A stretch of DNA of 64,000 bases from Chloroflexota bacterium (GCA_014584575.1 JACTMP010000013.1:186001-250000), one strand, 5' to 3'; positions 8,127 to 18,581 are shown, counted from the stretch's first letter. The notes: generated by a model not told the origin, from the sequence alone. A program made the numbers and translations.

Positions 8127-9716
8127 ATGGCTCAACTGGTAGACATACGCATCCTGCAACGGGAATATCTGCTGGCAATCTCGCGGGCGCTGACGGCCGA
8201 ACTGGACTTGCATGATGTGCTGCGCATCATTTTGCAGTCGGCGGTGGAATTGGTGTCCGGGCGGGCTGGCTTGATTGCCCTGCATGACGCCAAGACGGAG
8301 ATGCTGCGGGTGGCGGCCGTGTACGGCATCCCGGTGAATCTGGTAGACAACTTTGCGCCGCTGCTGCGCGATTTGCCTAACGAACTGGACAGCGTAGAGC
8401 AAGAAGCGGAATTGACGCGCCGCCTGCAAAAGATTGGCCGTGACGCCAGCCTGGGGTTGACGCAAATGGTACGCCTGCCGATGGTCAGCGGCGAGCGAGC
8501 GGTGGGGGTGATCTATGTGTTCCTGGCGGGTAGCGCCTATTACCTGCCGCAGGATGTGAAGATGCTGTTGCGCAGTTTTGCCGAGCAGGCGGCTATTGCC
8601 GTGCGTAATGCCCGGCTGTACCAGCAGGTGAACCAGGAAAAACAACGGTTGGACGCCATCATCGAACAAAGCGCGGATGGGGTGATGATTTTGGACCCGG
8701 CGCTGCGGATTACGGTGTTTAATCAAGCGTTGAGTCGAATGACGGCACGGCCGTCAGCCTCCGTTATCGGCCATCATCATGACGAAATCTTCCAATGGCG
8801 CACGCTGAAAACGGCCATGGATTTGCCGGGGGCGTTGGCCAATGGCTGGCCGCTGCCGGGGGCGGCGCATTTGTATGTGGAAGGGGATTTGTTACGGCCG
8901 TATGCCGAATCGGACAGTGAAAGCGACCTGATTAGCCTGGGGATTACGTATGCGCCGTTGATGGATAGTGACGGCCGTATGACCGACATCATCGCCAACG
9001 TGCGCGACCTCACCCGCTACCGCGAAGAAGAATCACTGCAAAAAACGTTCATCTCCGTCGTCAGCCACGAACTGAAAACGCCCGTCTCCATCATCAAAGG
9101 ATATGCCGGCACCCTGCGCCGCCAGGACGCCAACTGGTCGCCGGAAATCGTTCAGGATTCCCTGAACGTTATCGAGGAAGAAGCGGATAATCTCAATGAC
9201 CTGATTGACAGTCTATTGGAAGTGTCCCGTTTGCAGGCAGGCACGTTCAATCTGGAAATCAGCGATGACGTGTTCTTGCCGGAGATCGCCGCCAACGTCA
9301 CCCGCAAATTTAGCAGCCAGGCCAGAAATCACCGCTTTATCCTGAAATTTGACGAGGAGTTTCCGCTGATTGTGGGTGACGAGCGGCGGTTGACGCAGGT
9401 ACTCAACAACCTGGTCAGCAATGCCCTCAAGTATTCTCCGGACGGCGGCCCCATTGCCATCAGTGGGCAGGTGCATCCGCAGCACGTCACCATTTCGGTG
9501 CGCGACAGCGGCATTGGCATTCCCGACCATCAGCAGCACCGTATTTTTCAGAAGTTTGCCCGCCTAGACAATGCCCTCAGCCGTAAGGCCGAAGGCACCG
9601 GGCTGGGTCTGTATTTATCGAAGGCAATCGTGGAAGCGCATCACGGCCGTATCTGGTTCCACAACAACCCCGATGGCCCTGGAGCGACGTTTACCTTTTC
9701 CTTACCGAGAGATTAA
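8127..9716 (+). CDS. GAF-PAS sensor histidine kinase
   Basis: A 529-residue cytoplasmic sensor kinase. The GAF domain spans residues 20-165, PAS about 175-290 (IIEQSADGVMILDPALRITVFN), and the HisKA phosphoacceptor His is in SVVSHELKTPVS near 312. The HATPase domain has the N box NNLVSNALKYS, G1 DSGIGIP, F box FQKFAR and G2 GTGLGLYLS. No membrane segment is seen. The GTG at 8118 is in frame, but the ATG at 8127 is the likelier start. No response regulator is adjacent, so it is an orphan kinase here. Confidence 0.92.
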   Translation: MAQLVDIRILQREYLLAISRALTAELDLHDVLRIILQSAVELVSGRAGLIALHDAKTEMLRVAAVYGIPVNLVDNFAPLLRDLPNELDSVEQEAELTRRLQKIGRDASLGLTQMVRLPMVSGERAVGVIYVFLAGSAYYLPQDVKMLLRSFAEQAAIAVRNARLYQQVNQEKQRLDAIIEQSADGVMILDPALRITVFNQALSRMTARPSASVIGHHHDEIFQWRTLKTAMDLPGALANGWPLPGAAHLYVEGDLLRPYAESDSESDLISLGITYAPLMDSDGRMTDIIANVRDLTRYREEESLQKTFISVVSHELKTPVSIIKGYAGTLRRQDANWSPEIVQDSLNVIEEEADNLNDLIDSLLEVSRLQAGTFNLEISDDVFLPEIAANVTRKFSSQARNHRFILKFDEEFPLIVGDERRLTQVLNNLVSNALKYSPDGGPIAISGQVHPQHVTISVRDSGIGIPDHQQHRIFQKFARLDNALSRKAEGTGLGLYLSKAIVEAHHGRIWFHNNPDGPGATFTFSLPRD

Positions 9717-9720
9717 CTCC

Positions 9721-9776
9721 GTGATACGTGATGCGTGACTAGATTGGTCACGCATCACGCATCACGCATCACGCAC
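9721..9776. repeat. Word-repeat hairpin, family D
   Basis: Repeated GTGATGCGTGA-type words are followed by the inverted words TCACGCATCAC. It begins 4 bases after the kinase stop. Related hairpins lie at 46657-46716 and 56059-56114. A terminator-like role is likely from position, but there is no T-tract. Confidence 0.7.
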
Positions 9777-9792
9777 CAAAAACGGAGAACCT

Positions 9793-11130
9793 ATGATCAC
9801 CCAAATCACCTGTCCCAATTGCGGGACGCCCTACCGGGCGGAAGTACACCAACTGGTGGATGCCCGGCGTGCCCCGGAACTAAAACAACGTTTATTAAGC
9901 GGCGCGCTCAATGTGGCCGTCTGCCCCAACTGCGGCGCGGGCGGGCAACTGTCTTCCATCCTGGCCTACCATGACGCCGACCATGAACTGTTTATGATCT
10001 ACCTGCCCCAGGAATTGCACCTGAACCAGATGCAGCGCGAACAGATGATCGGCCGGATGACGCAGGATGTGCTGAACAGCCTGCCGCCGGAAGAGCGCCG
10101 CGCCTACATCCTCCAGCCGCAAATGATCATCAATATGCAAACCTTCATGGAAAAGGTACTGGAAACGGAAGGCATTACCAAAGAGATGATCGAGCGACAG
10201 CAAAAGCAGGTGGAGCTGCTGCAAACGCTGGCCCGCGCCGATAAAGATGTGCAGGATTACCTGCTCAAAGAACGAGTCAAAGAAATTGACGAGACCTTTT
10301 TTGCCATGCTGCAAAGTTTTGTGGATGCGGCCGCGCAGGCAAACAATGAAAAGGAGATGGTGGCGCTGACCAATTTGCGGGCACGGTTGATGACGGAAAC
10401 GGCCGTCGGCCGCCGCCTGGAACAACGCCAGATTGCCATTCATAAACTGAGCCGCGAAGCCAAACAACAAGGTGGCCTCTCGCCGCAACTGCTGGCGAAA
10501 CACGTCATCGCCAACCAGGAAGATGAAGATGTAGTACAGGCCATTGTCATGGCCGGGCAGGGGGCGCTGCGTTATGAATTCTTCAGCGAACTGACCGCCG
10601 CCATTGAAGCTGCCGAGAAGAAGGGAGATAAGGCGACGGCCGTGCGCCTGACCAATTACCGCGAAGAGTTCCTGAAAATCTTCGAAGAGATGCAAAACGC
10701 CTCGCGCCAGGTGTTGGGCGAAGCCAACCAGACCATCCAACTGCTGCTCGACGCGCCAGACAAGGCAACGGCCGTGCGCCAACACGCCGACAAACTGGAC
10801 GAAGCGTTCATGTACGTGCTCTCGGCGCGCATGGCCGAAGCGGAACAAAAAGGACGCCAGGCCGACTTTGCCGCTCTGGCCGAAATCCAGGAAGCGATCA
10901 TGGGGCTGGTGGAAGACCAGATGCCGCCGGAAATTCAACTCATCAACCACCTGGTGCAGGCGGAAACGCCCGCCCAGGAAGCAGCCATCCTGGACGCCAA
11001 CCGCGACCTGCTCTCGCCCGAACTGGTGGCCGTGATTGACCAGATCATCACCCAATCCACCGAAGCCGGACAGCCAGAGTTGAACGGCCGTTTGCAAGCC
11101 ATTAAAGCGGCCATCCAACAAAGATTGTGA
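9793..11130 (+). CDS. CpXC domain protein
   Basis: This 445-residue protein opens with a zinc-ribbon-like CpXC domain: CPNCGTPY at residues 7-14 and CPNCGAGG near 44-51. A beta-rich segment ([15 protein letters not shown]) is followed by about 330 residues of charged, helical, coiled-coil-like sequence (about 110-445). The CpXC family is of unknown function and frequent in Chloroflexota. The start is preceded by GGAGAACCT. No enzyme motif is visible. Confidence 0.8.
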   Translation: MITQITCPNCGTPYRAEVHQLVDARRAPELKQRLLSGALNVAVCPNCGAGGQLSSILAYHDADHELFMIYLPQELHLNQMQREQMIGRMTQDVLNSLPPEERRAYILQPQMIINMQTFMEKVLETEGITKEMIERQQKQVELLQTLARADKDVQDYLLKERVKEIDETFFAMLQSFVDAAAQANNEKEMVALTNLRARLMTETAVGRRLEQRQIAIHKLSREAKQQGGLSPQLLAKHVIANQEDEDVVQAIVMAGQGALRYEFFSELTAAIEAAEKKGDKATAVRLTNYREEFLKIFEEMQNASRQVLGEANQTIQLLLDAPDKATAVRQHADKLDEAFMYVLSARMAEAEQKGRQADFAALAEIQEAIMGLVEDQMPPEIQLINHLVQAETPAQEAAILDANRDLLSPELVAVIDQIITQSTEAGQPELNGRLQAIKAAIQQRL

Positions 11131-11133
11131 GGC

Positions 11134-11169
11134 AAGTGAGTAATTGGGTAACTACCCAATTACTCACTT
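11134..11169. repeat. 17-bp stem hairpin, family F
   Basis: AAGTGAGTAATTGGGTA and its exact complement are separated by two bases. The hairpin starts just after the CpXC stop and ends 14 bases before the ATG of the next gene. Related words (GGGTAATTGGGTAATTACC) occur at 63357-63397. Confidence 0.75.
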
Positions 11170-11183
11170 ACCCAATTACCCCG

Positions 11184-11993
11184 ATGAGCGAAGCCTCCGT
11201 CATCTTCCGTTCGCCACAGCCCTTCAGCCGCCAACACCTGGCGCAGGATTTGCGTCGGTTGGGGGTAATACCGGGCATGACCCTGCTTGTCCACTCATCA
11301 CTGAGCAAAATCGGCTATGTTCCCGGCGGCCCGGTGGCCGTCATTCAGGCGTTGCAAGAGGTACTCACCGATGAAGGCACACTCATCATGCCCACCCATT
11401 CCAGCGATTTGTCCGACCCGGCCAACTGGCAGAACCCGCCTATCCCCGAAGTGTGGCACGAAGCGGTGCGGGAAACCATGCCTGCTTATGACCCGGCGGT
11501 GACGCCCACACGGGGCATGGGCGTCATTCCGGAGACCTTTCGCCGCTGGCCCGATGTGCGGCGCAGCAACCACCCCCAGGCTTCCTTTGCCGCCTGGGGC
11601 CAACACGCCGCCTTTGTCACCGACAACCACACCCTGGAAATGGGGCTGGGCGAACAATCTCCCCTGGCGCGGATTTACGATCTGGACGGGTGGGTGCTTT
11701 TGTTAGGCGTCGGTCATAACAACAACACCTCCTTTCATCTGGGCGAGGTGCGCTCCGGCGTAGCGCCAACAGAGCGGCAAGGGTCGCCGGTGTGGGAAAA
11801 CGGCCGTCAGACCTGGAAATGGTTCACCGACCTGGCCTACGACGCCGACGATTTTGCCGCCCTGGGCGCCGACTTTGAACGGGAAGAAAGTGTCATTATC
11901 GGGCAGGTAGGCATCGCCGAATGTCGCCTGTTTTTGCAGCGCCCGGCGGTGGATTTTGCCCGGCGGTGGATTCGTAGAAACCGGGTTTTTTGA
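11184..11993 (+). CDS. AAC(3)-family N-acetyltransferase
   Basis: A 269-residue member of the Antibiotic_NAT family (aminoglycoside 3-N-acetyltransferase fold). Typical motifs are [15 protein letters not shown] near residue 33, TLIMPTHSS near 66, and [10 protein letters not shown] near 130. The catalytic-type His lies in the NTSFHLGEV segment. The ATG at 11184 is chosen because the upstream in-frame start at 11127 would translate through a hairpin. Family members without antibiotic activity are common, so resistance should not be assumed. Confidence 0.85.
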   Translation: MSEASVIFRSPQPFSRQHLAQDLRRLGVIPGMTLLVHSSLSKIGYVPGGPVAVIQALQEVLTDEGTLIMPTHSSDLSDPANWQNPPIPEVWHEAVRETMPAYDPAVTPTRGMGVIPETFRRWPDVRRSNHPQASFAAWGQHAAFVTDNHTLEMGLGEQSPLARIYDLDGWVLLLGVGHNNNTSFHLGEVRSGVAPTERQGSPVWENGRQTWKWFTDLAYDADDFAALGADFEREESVIIGQVGIAECRLFLQRPAVDFARRWIRRNRVF

Positions 11994-12011
11994 AAAACGC
12001 TAAAAATGGCG

Positions 12012-12070
12012 GAGATTGGAGATTAGAGATTGGAGATTGACCAATCTCTAATCTCCAATCTCCAATCTCT
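12012..12070. repeat. Word-repeat hairpin, family E
   Basis: Direct repeats of GGAGATTGGAGATTAGAGAT are followed by the inverted words AATCTCTAATCTCCAATC. It is the same word family as 52030-52096 and 59397-59455. It separates the acetyltransferase and the biotin carboxylase. Confidence 0.75.
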
Positions 12071-12076
12071 TGCCCT

Positions 12077-13591
12077 ATGTTCACCAAAATCCTCATCGCC
12101 AATCGTGGCGAAATTGCCAAACGGATTATGTGGGCGTGTCGGGAATTGGGCGTCACGGCCGTCGCCATTTACTCCGACGCCGACACTGACGCGCCCTGGG
12201 TGCGACTGGCCGATGAAGCATACCGGCTGCCGGGCAGTACGGCCGTAGAAACCTACCTCAATCAGGAACGCATCCTGAGCATTGCCAGCCAGTGCGGAGC
12301 GCAGGCCATCCATCCCGGCTATGGCTTTCTGAGTGAAAATGCCGATTTCGCCGCCGCCTGTGCCGCACGGGGGATCGTCTTCATTGGCCCGTCACCACAG
12401 GCAATGACCAGCCTGGGCAGCAAAGCCAATGCCCGCGAACTGGCGATTCGCGCCGGCGTACCGGTTGCGCCAGGCGTGGATGGGGCGGGGATGCGTGTGG
12501 CCGAATTGCAAACGGCCGTGTCCCACATCCCCTACCCCATCCTCATCAAAGCCAGCGCCGGCGGCGGCGGCAAGGGGATGCGTGTGGTCTGGTCGGCGGA
12601 GGAGTTTGCCGGGGCGGTGCAGGCCGCCCGCAGCGAAGCCCGCTCCGCCTTTGGCGACGACCACATCCTGGTGGAAAAGTATTTCACCGAGATTCATCAC
12701 GTGGAAATTCAGGTGTTGGGCGACCAGCACGGCCGTGTGCTGCACCTGTTTGAGCGCGAATGTTCCATCCAGCGCCGCCACCAGAAGATCATCGAAGAAA
12801 GCCCGGCGCCCATCATCCGGGATGAGGGATTGCGGCAGCGCATCGCGCAGGCGGCCGTGTCGTTGGCAGCAGCGGCAGGCTATACCAACGCCGGCACGGT
12901 GGAGTTTATTGTGGACGGGCAGGGGGATTTTTATTTTTTGGAGATGAATACGCGGTTGCAAGTGGAGCATCCGGTGACGGAGTTGGTGACGGGGCTAGAC
13001 CTGGCGGTGTGGCAAATCCGTATCGCTGCCGGGGAACCGCTGCCGTTTACACAGGCGGACATCCGCCAGCGCGGTCATGCCATTGAGTGCCGGGTGTATG
13101 CCGAAGACCCGGCTAACCATTTCCTGCCGTCTATTGGCCTGATTGGCCATTACCAACGGCCGTCCGGCCCCGGTGTGCGCGTAGATGATGGCATTGAAAC
13201 GGGCACGGCCGTAACCCCCTACTATGACCCCATGCTGGCAAAAGTGATTACCTGGGGGGCCGACCGCGCCGAAGCCATTGCCAAGATGGAACGGGCGCTG
13301 CGGGAAACGGCCGTGTTGGGCGTGACCACTAACATCCCTTACCTGCTGGCAATTTTGCAGGAACCTCATTTTCGCGCCGGGCAAACCAGCACGAACTATC
13401 TACAGGAGCATCTGGCGGATTGGTCGCCCGCCACAGAAGCATCAGAAACGGAATGGGTGGGCACGGCCGTGTTTGAACTGCTGCATGGGGCGGGCAAGGG
13501 GAAAATGGGAACGGCCGCTGCCGCAGGCGATGTTGCCCAACCAGACCCCTGGCACACAATCACCGGCTGGCGCAACGTCAAAACAGCATAA
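12077..13591 (+). CDS. accC: Biotin carboxylase (acyl-CoA carboxylase subunit)
   Basis: ATP-grasp enzyme that carboxylates biotin for acetyl- or acyl-CoA carboxylase. The N-terminal KILIANRGEIAKRI, the glycine-rich KASAGGGGKGMRVV near residue 157-170 and the catalytic region EMNTRLQVEHPVTE near 290 are all present. At 504 residues it is longer than E. coli AccC (449) but lacks the MKM biotin-attachment site of fused subunits. The last 60 residues (ending ITGWRNVKTA) look like the beginning of the BT linker of methylcrotonyl/propionyl-CoA carboxylase alpha subunits, so the protein may be a shortened alpha subunit. No BCCP or carboxyltransferase gene is adjacent. Confidence 0.9.
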   Translation: MFTKILIANRGEIAKRIMWACRELGVTAVAIYSDADTDAPWVRLADEAYRLPGSTAVETYLNQERILSIASQCGAQAIHPGYGFLSENADFAAACAARGIVFIGPSPQAMTSLGSKANARELAIRAGVPVAPGVDGAGMRVAELQTAVSHIPYPILIKASAGGGGKGMRVVWSAEEFAGAVQAARSEARSAFGDDHILVEKYFTEIHHVEIQVLGDQHGRVLHLFERECSIQRRHQKIIEESPAPIIRDEGLRQRIAQAAVSLAAAAGYTNAGTVEFIVDGQGDFYFLEMNTRLQVEHPVTELVTGLDLAVWQIRIAAGEPLPFTQADIRQRGHAIECRVYAEDPANHFLPSIGLIGHYQRPSGPGVRVDDGIETGTAVTPYYDPMLAKVITWGADRAEAIAKMERALRETAVLGVTTNIPYLLAILQEPHFRAGQTSTNYLQEHLADWSPATEASETEWVGTAVFELLHGAGKGKMGTAAAAGDVAQPDPWHTITGWRNVKTA

Positions 13592-13708
13592 CAAGAACGC
13601 CATCACCAGACTACCGGAAAACGTGTGACTCAGTGGGCCAGACCAGTTTTCACGCCGCCCCGGTTGAATTTACCGCCCGCTTGCAGTACAAATGGGCAGG
13701 TCAAAACG

Positions 13709-16700
13709 ATGGACACATTTGCCGCCTACATTCCCGTTGATCGCCGCCTGGCCCTCTACCAGCGCCGCTCCCTGCCGGACAGGGCCGTTGGCGCGGCCCT
13801 GTTTGCCGACATCTCCGGCTTCACCCCCCTCACCGAACGGCTGGCGCTGCTCTTTGGCCCGCGGCGCGGCGCCGAAGAACTCTCTCGCCACCTCAACGAC
13901 GTGTACGAAGCCCTGATCGGCCAGGTGGAATACTTTGGCGGCAGCGTCATCAGCTTTGCCGGGGACTCCATCACCTGCTGGTTCGACGAACAACAAGGCC
14001 CCGCCAGCCAACGCGCCGTCGCCGCCGCCTTAGCCCTGCAAACCGTTATGGCCGTCTTCAGCGAAATCCCCCTGGCCGACGGGCACACCGCGCATCTGGC
14101 GATGAAAACGGCCGTGACCACCGGCCCCGCCCGCCGCTTCCTGGTCGGCGACCCCACCATCCAACTGCTAGACACCCTGGCCGGGCGCACCATCACCCGC
14201 CTGGCCGCCGCCGAAAAATTGGCCCAGCCTGGAGAACTCCTGGCCGACCAGGCCACCATCCACGCCCTGGGCCATGCCCTCACCGTAGCCGCCTGGCGGC
14301 CAAGCGCCACCACCGACTACACCTTTGCCGTCGTCACCGATCTGCTCACGGCCGTGCCCTCCCACCACTGGCTCCCCTTACCCGCCGATGCCCTGACGCT
14401 GGCCCAAACCCGACCCTGGCTGCTCACGGCCGTTTACCAGCGCGAACAAACCGGGCAAGGGCAATTCCTGACGGAGCTACGGCCGTCCGTCGCCCTCTTC
14501 CTGCGCTTCACCGGCCTCAACTACGAAGACGACCCCGACGCGGCTGACAAACTCAACGACTTCGTCCACCGCGTGCAAAACATCCTCACCCAATACGGCG
14601 GCGCCCTGCTGCAACTGACCATCGGCGACAAGGGCAGCTACCTCTACGCCTCCTTTGGCGCCCCCATCGCCCACGAAGACGACGCCTTCCGCGCCGCCAA
14701 CGCCGCCCTGGAACTGGAAAAATTGCCCTTCCTCGCCGGCACTCCCGTGCAAATTGGCATGAGCCGGGGCGTCATGCGCGCCGGTTCCTACGGCAGCCAA
14801 TCCCGCCGCACCTACGGCGTATTGGGCGACCACGTTAATCTGGCCGCCCGCCTCATGGAACGCGCCGACCCCGGCCAAATCCTGGTCAGCGAAACAGTAG
14901 AAAAACTGCTGCGGCGCGGCTACTACCTGGAGCCGGTCGAGGCTGTGCCCCTCAAAGGCAAATCCGAAACCGTGCCCGTCTTCTCCCTCAACCGGCGGCG
15001 GCGGCCGCAAACCGGCTTCTTACAAGCCCCCGACTACAGCATCCCCCTCGTTGGCCGCCGCGCCGAACTGGAGCAAATCCGGCAAAAGCTGGCGCTGGCC
15101 CGCCAGGGGCAGGGGCAAATTGTGGGTCTCATGGCCGAGGCCGGCATGGGCAAGTCCCGCCTGGTGAACGAAGTGACGCGGCTGGCCGAAGCCGATGGCC
15201 TGCCCATCTACCTGGGCGAGTGCCAATCCTACGGCGACAACATCCCTTACCTGGTGTGGCTGCCCATCTGGTTCGCTTTCCTGGGCATCAATCCCACCGA
15301 CTCGCTGGCGCAGCAGATGGAGACGCTGCGGGCGCAGGTGGCGCGGCTGGCCCCGGAACGGCAAGAGGCGCTGCCCCTGTTGGGCGTGGCCCTGGGGCTG
15401 CCCGTCGCCGAAAATGCCTTTACGCAATCGTTAGATGCTAAAGGACGCCGCTCCGCATTGGAGGCGCTGCTGCTGGCTTGTATGCAAAGCGCGGCCAGAC
15501 GGGCGGCGACCGATGGCGCGGCGCTTGTTTTTGTCTTTGAAGATTTGCACTGGATTGACCCGATTTCCCATGATTTGCTGGAGGAGATGGGGCGGGCGAT
15601 TGTACACCTGCCGGTACTGATCATCATCGTCTACCGGCCGCCGGAACACACCCGTTTGCAGAAGCCCCGCCTGACGGCTCTGCCCCATTTCACGGCCGTG
15701 CCCTTGACCGAACTGCCCGCTGCCGAAGCCGAGCAATTAACCCTGTACAAACTCAGGCAGCTATTTGCCGCCCGGGCGACGGCCGTGCCCCCTACCCTCG
15801 TCAGCCAGATCATCGAACGCGCCCAGGGCAACCCCTTTTACGTGGAAGAACTGGTCAACTACCTGTTTGATCGCGGCCTCAATTTGCAGGACGCCGCTGC
15901 CCTGCAAAGTCTGGAACTACCCACCAGCCTGCACAGCCTCATCCTCAGCCGCATTGACCAGCTTAACGAAGACCAGAAGCTCACCCTGCGCATCGCCAGC
16001 ATCATTGGCCGCCTGTTTCGCTTTGGCTGGCTGTTAGGTTATTACCCGGAACTGGGCACCCCTGACCAGGTGCGTGACCATCTGCTGGAACTGGAACGGC
16101 TTGACCTGACGCCGCTGGATCAGCCGGAGCCGGAACTGGTCTACATGTTCAAACACATCGTCACCCAGGAAGTGACCTATACCAGCCTGCCCTACGCCAC
16201 CCGTGCTGTGCTGCACGAGCAGTTGGCGCAGTACATTGAAAAGCTGGACGCCGAACGGTTTGTAGATTTGCTGGCCTTTCATTACGGCCGTAGTGATAAC
16301 CTGCCCAAAAAGCTGGATTACCTGAGCAAAGCGGGCATCGCCGCCGCCGACCGTTTTGCCAATGAAGAAGCGGTAGATTATTTTAGCCGGGCATTGGCGT
16401 TGATACCGGAGGGGGAGTACGGCCGTCTCTACGACCTGCACCAGCGCCGCGAACAACTTTATGATCTGCAAGGCGACCGCACCCAGCAGCAAACCGACCT
16501 GGAAGCCCTCAACCGGCTGGCCCGCCTGCTGCGCGACCACAGCAAAGAAGCCGACGCCGCCCTGCGCCAGGCCCGCTACGCCGAAGTCACCGGCGACTAC
16601 GACGCCGCCAGCGAAGCGGCGCAGCAGGCGTTGGCCATGTCCCGCCTGGCCCGCCGCCCCGCCCAGGAAGCTGCCGCCTACCTGCAATGGGGGCGCGCCC

Positions 16701-17842
16701 TCTTCCGCCAGGCCGAATATGAAAAAGCGCGCCGCTGTTTCCGCCACGCCCACGATCTGGCCGCCCGCGCCAATGAAACCGACCTGGCCGCCGACTGCCT
16801 GATGAATCTGGGCAACGTTGCCTGGTCCAAAAGCGACTACGACGACGCCCAAGCTCAATACCAGCAGGCGCTCAATCTGAAACAGCAGATCAACAACCGG
16901 CGCGGCGAGAGCATCTTGCTCAACAACCTGGGTGTAGTCGCCCTTTCCCAAAGCGACTACGCCACCGCCCGCACCCATTACCAGGCGGCGCTGGCCGTCA
17001 TGCAGGCCATCGGCGACCGGCGCAACGAAAGTTTTGTCTTGGGCAATCTGGGGCTGGTGGCGGCGCATCTGGGCCACTTTCAGGAGGCGGAAACGTACCA
17101 GCGCCAATCGTTACGACTGCGGCAGGAGATGGCCGACAGTTACGGTGAGAACCTTTCACTGCTCAACCTGGGGGTGCTGGCGCTCTACCAGGGTGATTAT
17201 GCGCAGGCGCGGGCGCTGCATGAGCCGCTGCTGGCGAAATACCACGCTACCCACAATGCCCAAAGTGAGGTGGAAGTGCTGGTCTACCTGGCGCTGCTGT
17301 GCCATCAGCAAAATGATCAGGCGCAGGCGCTGGTTTATGCGCAGCAGGCGGCCGACATCAGCGAAAGCGTGGGGCTGCGCTCGGAGGGCAGCCTGGCCTG
17401 GCGCAATATCGGCCATGCCCAGGCGGCGCTGGGGCATGTTGCTGAAGCCGCCGCCGCTTACGAACGGGCGGCGGCATTGTGCCGGGAAGTGGGTAATTTG
17501 AATTGGGAGCAAGAATCGTTGGCCGGGCTGGCGCGGCTGGCGCTGGCGCAGGGCAATCTGGACACGGCCGTGGCCCACGTCAATGCCATCCTCACCCACC
17601 TGCAAACGGGCAATCTGCACGGCGCGGACGAACCGCTGCGCGTGTACCTGACCTGTTACCAGGTGTTGCGGGCGGGCGGCGACGGCCGTGCCGCCGCCAT
17701 CCTGAACGAAGCCTACCATCTGCTGCAAGAGCGGGCCGCCGGCATTGAGAATGCAGAGTTGAGAGAGAAGCATGTGACGGCCGTGCCCTTCCACCGCGAG
17801 ATTGTGCAATTGTGGCAGCAACTCGGTGAGGTGGTGGTGTAA
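13709..17842 (+). CDS. Class III cyclase x2 - AAA ATPase - TPR signalling protein
   Basis: A 1377-residue multidomain protein resembling soluble adenylyl cyclases. Cyclase domain 1 (about 22-190) keeps both metal aspartates (LFADISGFTPL and FAGDSITCWF). Domain 2 (about 265-430) has LFLRFTGL where the first Asp should be, but keeps YGVLGDHVNLAARL, so it is probably the regulatory partner. A P-loop (AEAGMGKSRL, near 476) and Walker B (VFVFEDLHWID, near 607) define the ATPase, followed by TPR repeats from about 930 (repeated LNNLGVVAL-type helices). The ATG at 13709 is preferred because the preceding 28 in-frame residues are not conserved-looking. It probably makes cAMP; the GNAT-cNMP protein could be an effector. 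Confidence 0.88.
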   Translation: MDTFAAYIPVDRRLALYQRRSLPDRAVGAALFADISGFTPLTERLALLFGPRRGAEELSRHLNDVYEALIGQVEYFGGSVISFAGDSITCWFDEQQGPASQRAVAAALALQTVMAVFSEIPLADGHTAHLAMKTAVTTGPARRFLVGDPTIQLLDTLAGRTITRLAAAEKLAQPGELLADQATIHALGHALTVAAWRPSATTDYTFAVVTDLLTAVPSHHWLPLPADALTLAQTRPWLLTAVYQREQTGQGQFLTELRPSVALFLRFTGLNYEDDPDAADKLNDFVHRVQNILTQYGGALLQLTIGDKGSYLYASFGAPIAHEDDAFRAANAALELEKLPFLAGTPVQIGMSRGVMRAGSYGSQSRRTYGVLGDHVNLAARLMERADPGQILVSETVEKLLRRGYYLEPVEAVPLKGKSETVPVFSLNRRRRPQTGFLQAPDYSIPLVGRRAELEQIRQKLALARQGQGQIVGLMAEAGMGKSRLVNEVTRLAEADGLPIYLGECQSYGDNIPYLVWLPIWFAFLGINPTDSLAQQMETLRAQVARLAPERQEALPLLGVALGLPVAENAFTQSLDAKGRRSALEALLLACMQSAARRAATDGAALVFVFEDLHWIDPISHDLLEEMGRAIVHLPVLIIIVYRPPEHTRLQKPRLTALPHFTAVPLTELPAAEAEQLTLYKLRQLFAARATAVPPTLVSQIIERAQGNPFYVEELVNYLFDRGLNLQDAAALQSLELPTSLHSLILSRIDQLNEDQKLTLRIASIIGRLFRFGWLLGYYPELGTPDQVRDHLLELERLDLTPLDQPEPELVYMFKHIVTQEVTYTSLPYATRAVLHEQLAQYIEKLDAERFVDLLAFHYGRSDNLPKKLDYLSKAGIAAADRFANEEAVDYFSRALALIPEGEYGRLYDLHQRREQLYDLQGDRTQQQTDLEALNRLARLLRDHSKEADAALRQARYAEVTGDYDAASEAAQQALAMSRLARRPAQEAAAYLQWGRALFRQAEYEKARRCFRHAHDLAARANETDLAADCLMNLGNVAWSKSDYDDAQAQYQQALNLKQQINNRRGESILLNNLGVVALSQSDYATARTHYQAALAVMQAIGDRRNESFVLGNLGLVAAHLGHFQEAETYQRQSLRLRQEMADSYGENLSLLNLGVLALYQGDYAQARALHEPLLAKYHATHNAQSEVEVLVYLALLCHQQNDQAQALVYAQQAADISESVGLRSEGSLAWRNIGHAQAALGHVAEAAAAYERAAALCREVGNLNWEQESLAGLARLALAQGNLDTAVAHVNAILTHLQTGNLHGADEPLRVYLTCYQVLRAGGDGRAAAILNEAYHLLQERAAGIENAELREKHVTAVPFHREIVQLWQQLGEVVV

Positions 17843-17954
17843 ATAGTTTCGGTGTTCACCGTTCAACAAATCGCTATTGCCAACGCCGCACCACCATCAG
17901 CAAGATTCGTGATACAATGCCTTATCTGGCAGGCGTATACAAGGACAGCATAGC

Positions 17955-18179
17955 ATGAATGAATTGACACGCATTACCTTTGACCCTCAGATTATGGGTG
18001 GCAAACCAATCATCCGAGGGATGCGGGTGACAGTAGGCACAGTGGTAGGGTTAGTTGCTTCAGGGCATACAGCAGCCGAGATATTAGCTTTATACCCTTA
18101 TCTTGAAGAAGAAGACATCACACAGGCATTAGCCTATGCTGCATGGCGCGTGGAAGAAGTGGAGGTCCCTCTGGCATAG
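17955..18179 (+). CDS. DUF433 antitoxin-like protein
   Basis: A 74-residue DUF433 protein. FDPQIMGGKPIIRGMRVTVG is the family's DNA-binding winged-HTH-like core, and the C-terminal half (ILALYPYLEEEDITQALAYA) is the usual helical tail. DUF433 genes commonly sit in front of DUF5615 PIN-like genes, as here with a 2-base gap. It is likely an antitoxin and autorepressor. The TACAAT at about 17913 may be a -10 element. Confidence 0.85.
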   Translation: MNELTRITFDPQIMGGKPIIRGMRVTVGTVVGLVASGHTAAEILALYPYLEEEDITQALAYAAWRVEEVEVPLA

Positions 18180-18181
18180 CC

Positions 18182-18550
18182 ATGAAGTTTGTTATTGACA
18201 TGAATCTGTCCCCGCTATGGGTGAAGGTGTTTGAAAATGAGGGCTGGAAAGCGAGCCACTGGTCAACTATTGGCGCGATGAACGCAACCGACGAAGAAAT
18301 CCTGCGTTGGGCCAGTAAGAATGAGTATATCGTTTTCACGCATGATCTAGATGTTGGGGCAATCCTGGCTGCAACTCAGGCCCTATCCCCCAGTGTAATA
18401 CAAGTTCGCACCCAAGATGTAACTCCAGAAACGCTTAAGGATTTGCTGCTCACGGCCGTCAGACAGCATGAAGCGATTTTGAAAACGGGCGCTCTGATTA
18501 TTGTAGATGAATACAAACTCCGTGCCCGCATTTTACCCATTCGCAGGTGA
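18182..18550 (+). CDS. DUF5615 PIN-like toxin
   Basis: A 122-residue PIN-like protein, presumed ribonuclease toxin. Conserved acidic residues are visible in KFVIDMNLSP (start), NATDEEILRWA (near 37-47) and VFTHDLDVG (near 54-62), the usual Mut7-C/DUF5615 arrangement. The ATG at 18182 lies two bases after the antitoxin stop, and the longer in-frame start at 18143 overlaps the antitoxin. The pair forms a compact type II toxin-antitoxin operon. Confidence 0.83.
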   Translation: MKFVIDMNLSPLWVKVFENEGWKASHWSTIGAMNATDEEILRWASKNEYIVFTHDLDVGAILAATQALSPSVIQVRTQDVTPETLKDLLLTAVRQHEAILKTGALIIVDEYKLRARILPIRR

Positions 18551-18581
18551 CTTGTTTACTTGAACCTGCTCTCAGGGAGGC

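Noticed and set aside
11184-11993. Aminoglycoside resistance gene
   Set aside because: The family match is clear but many AAC(3)-fold proteins do not act on antibiotics, and there is no mobile context.
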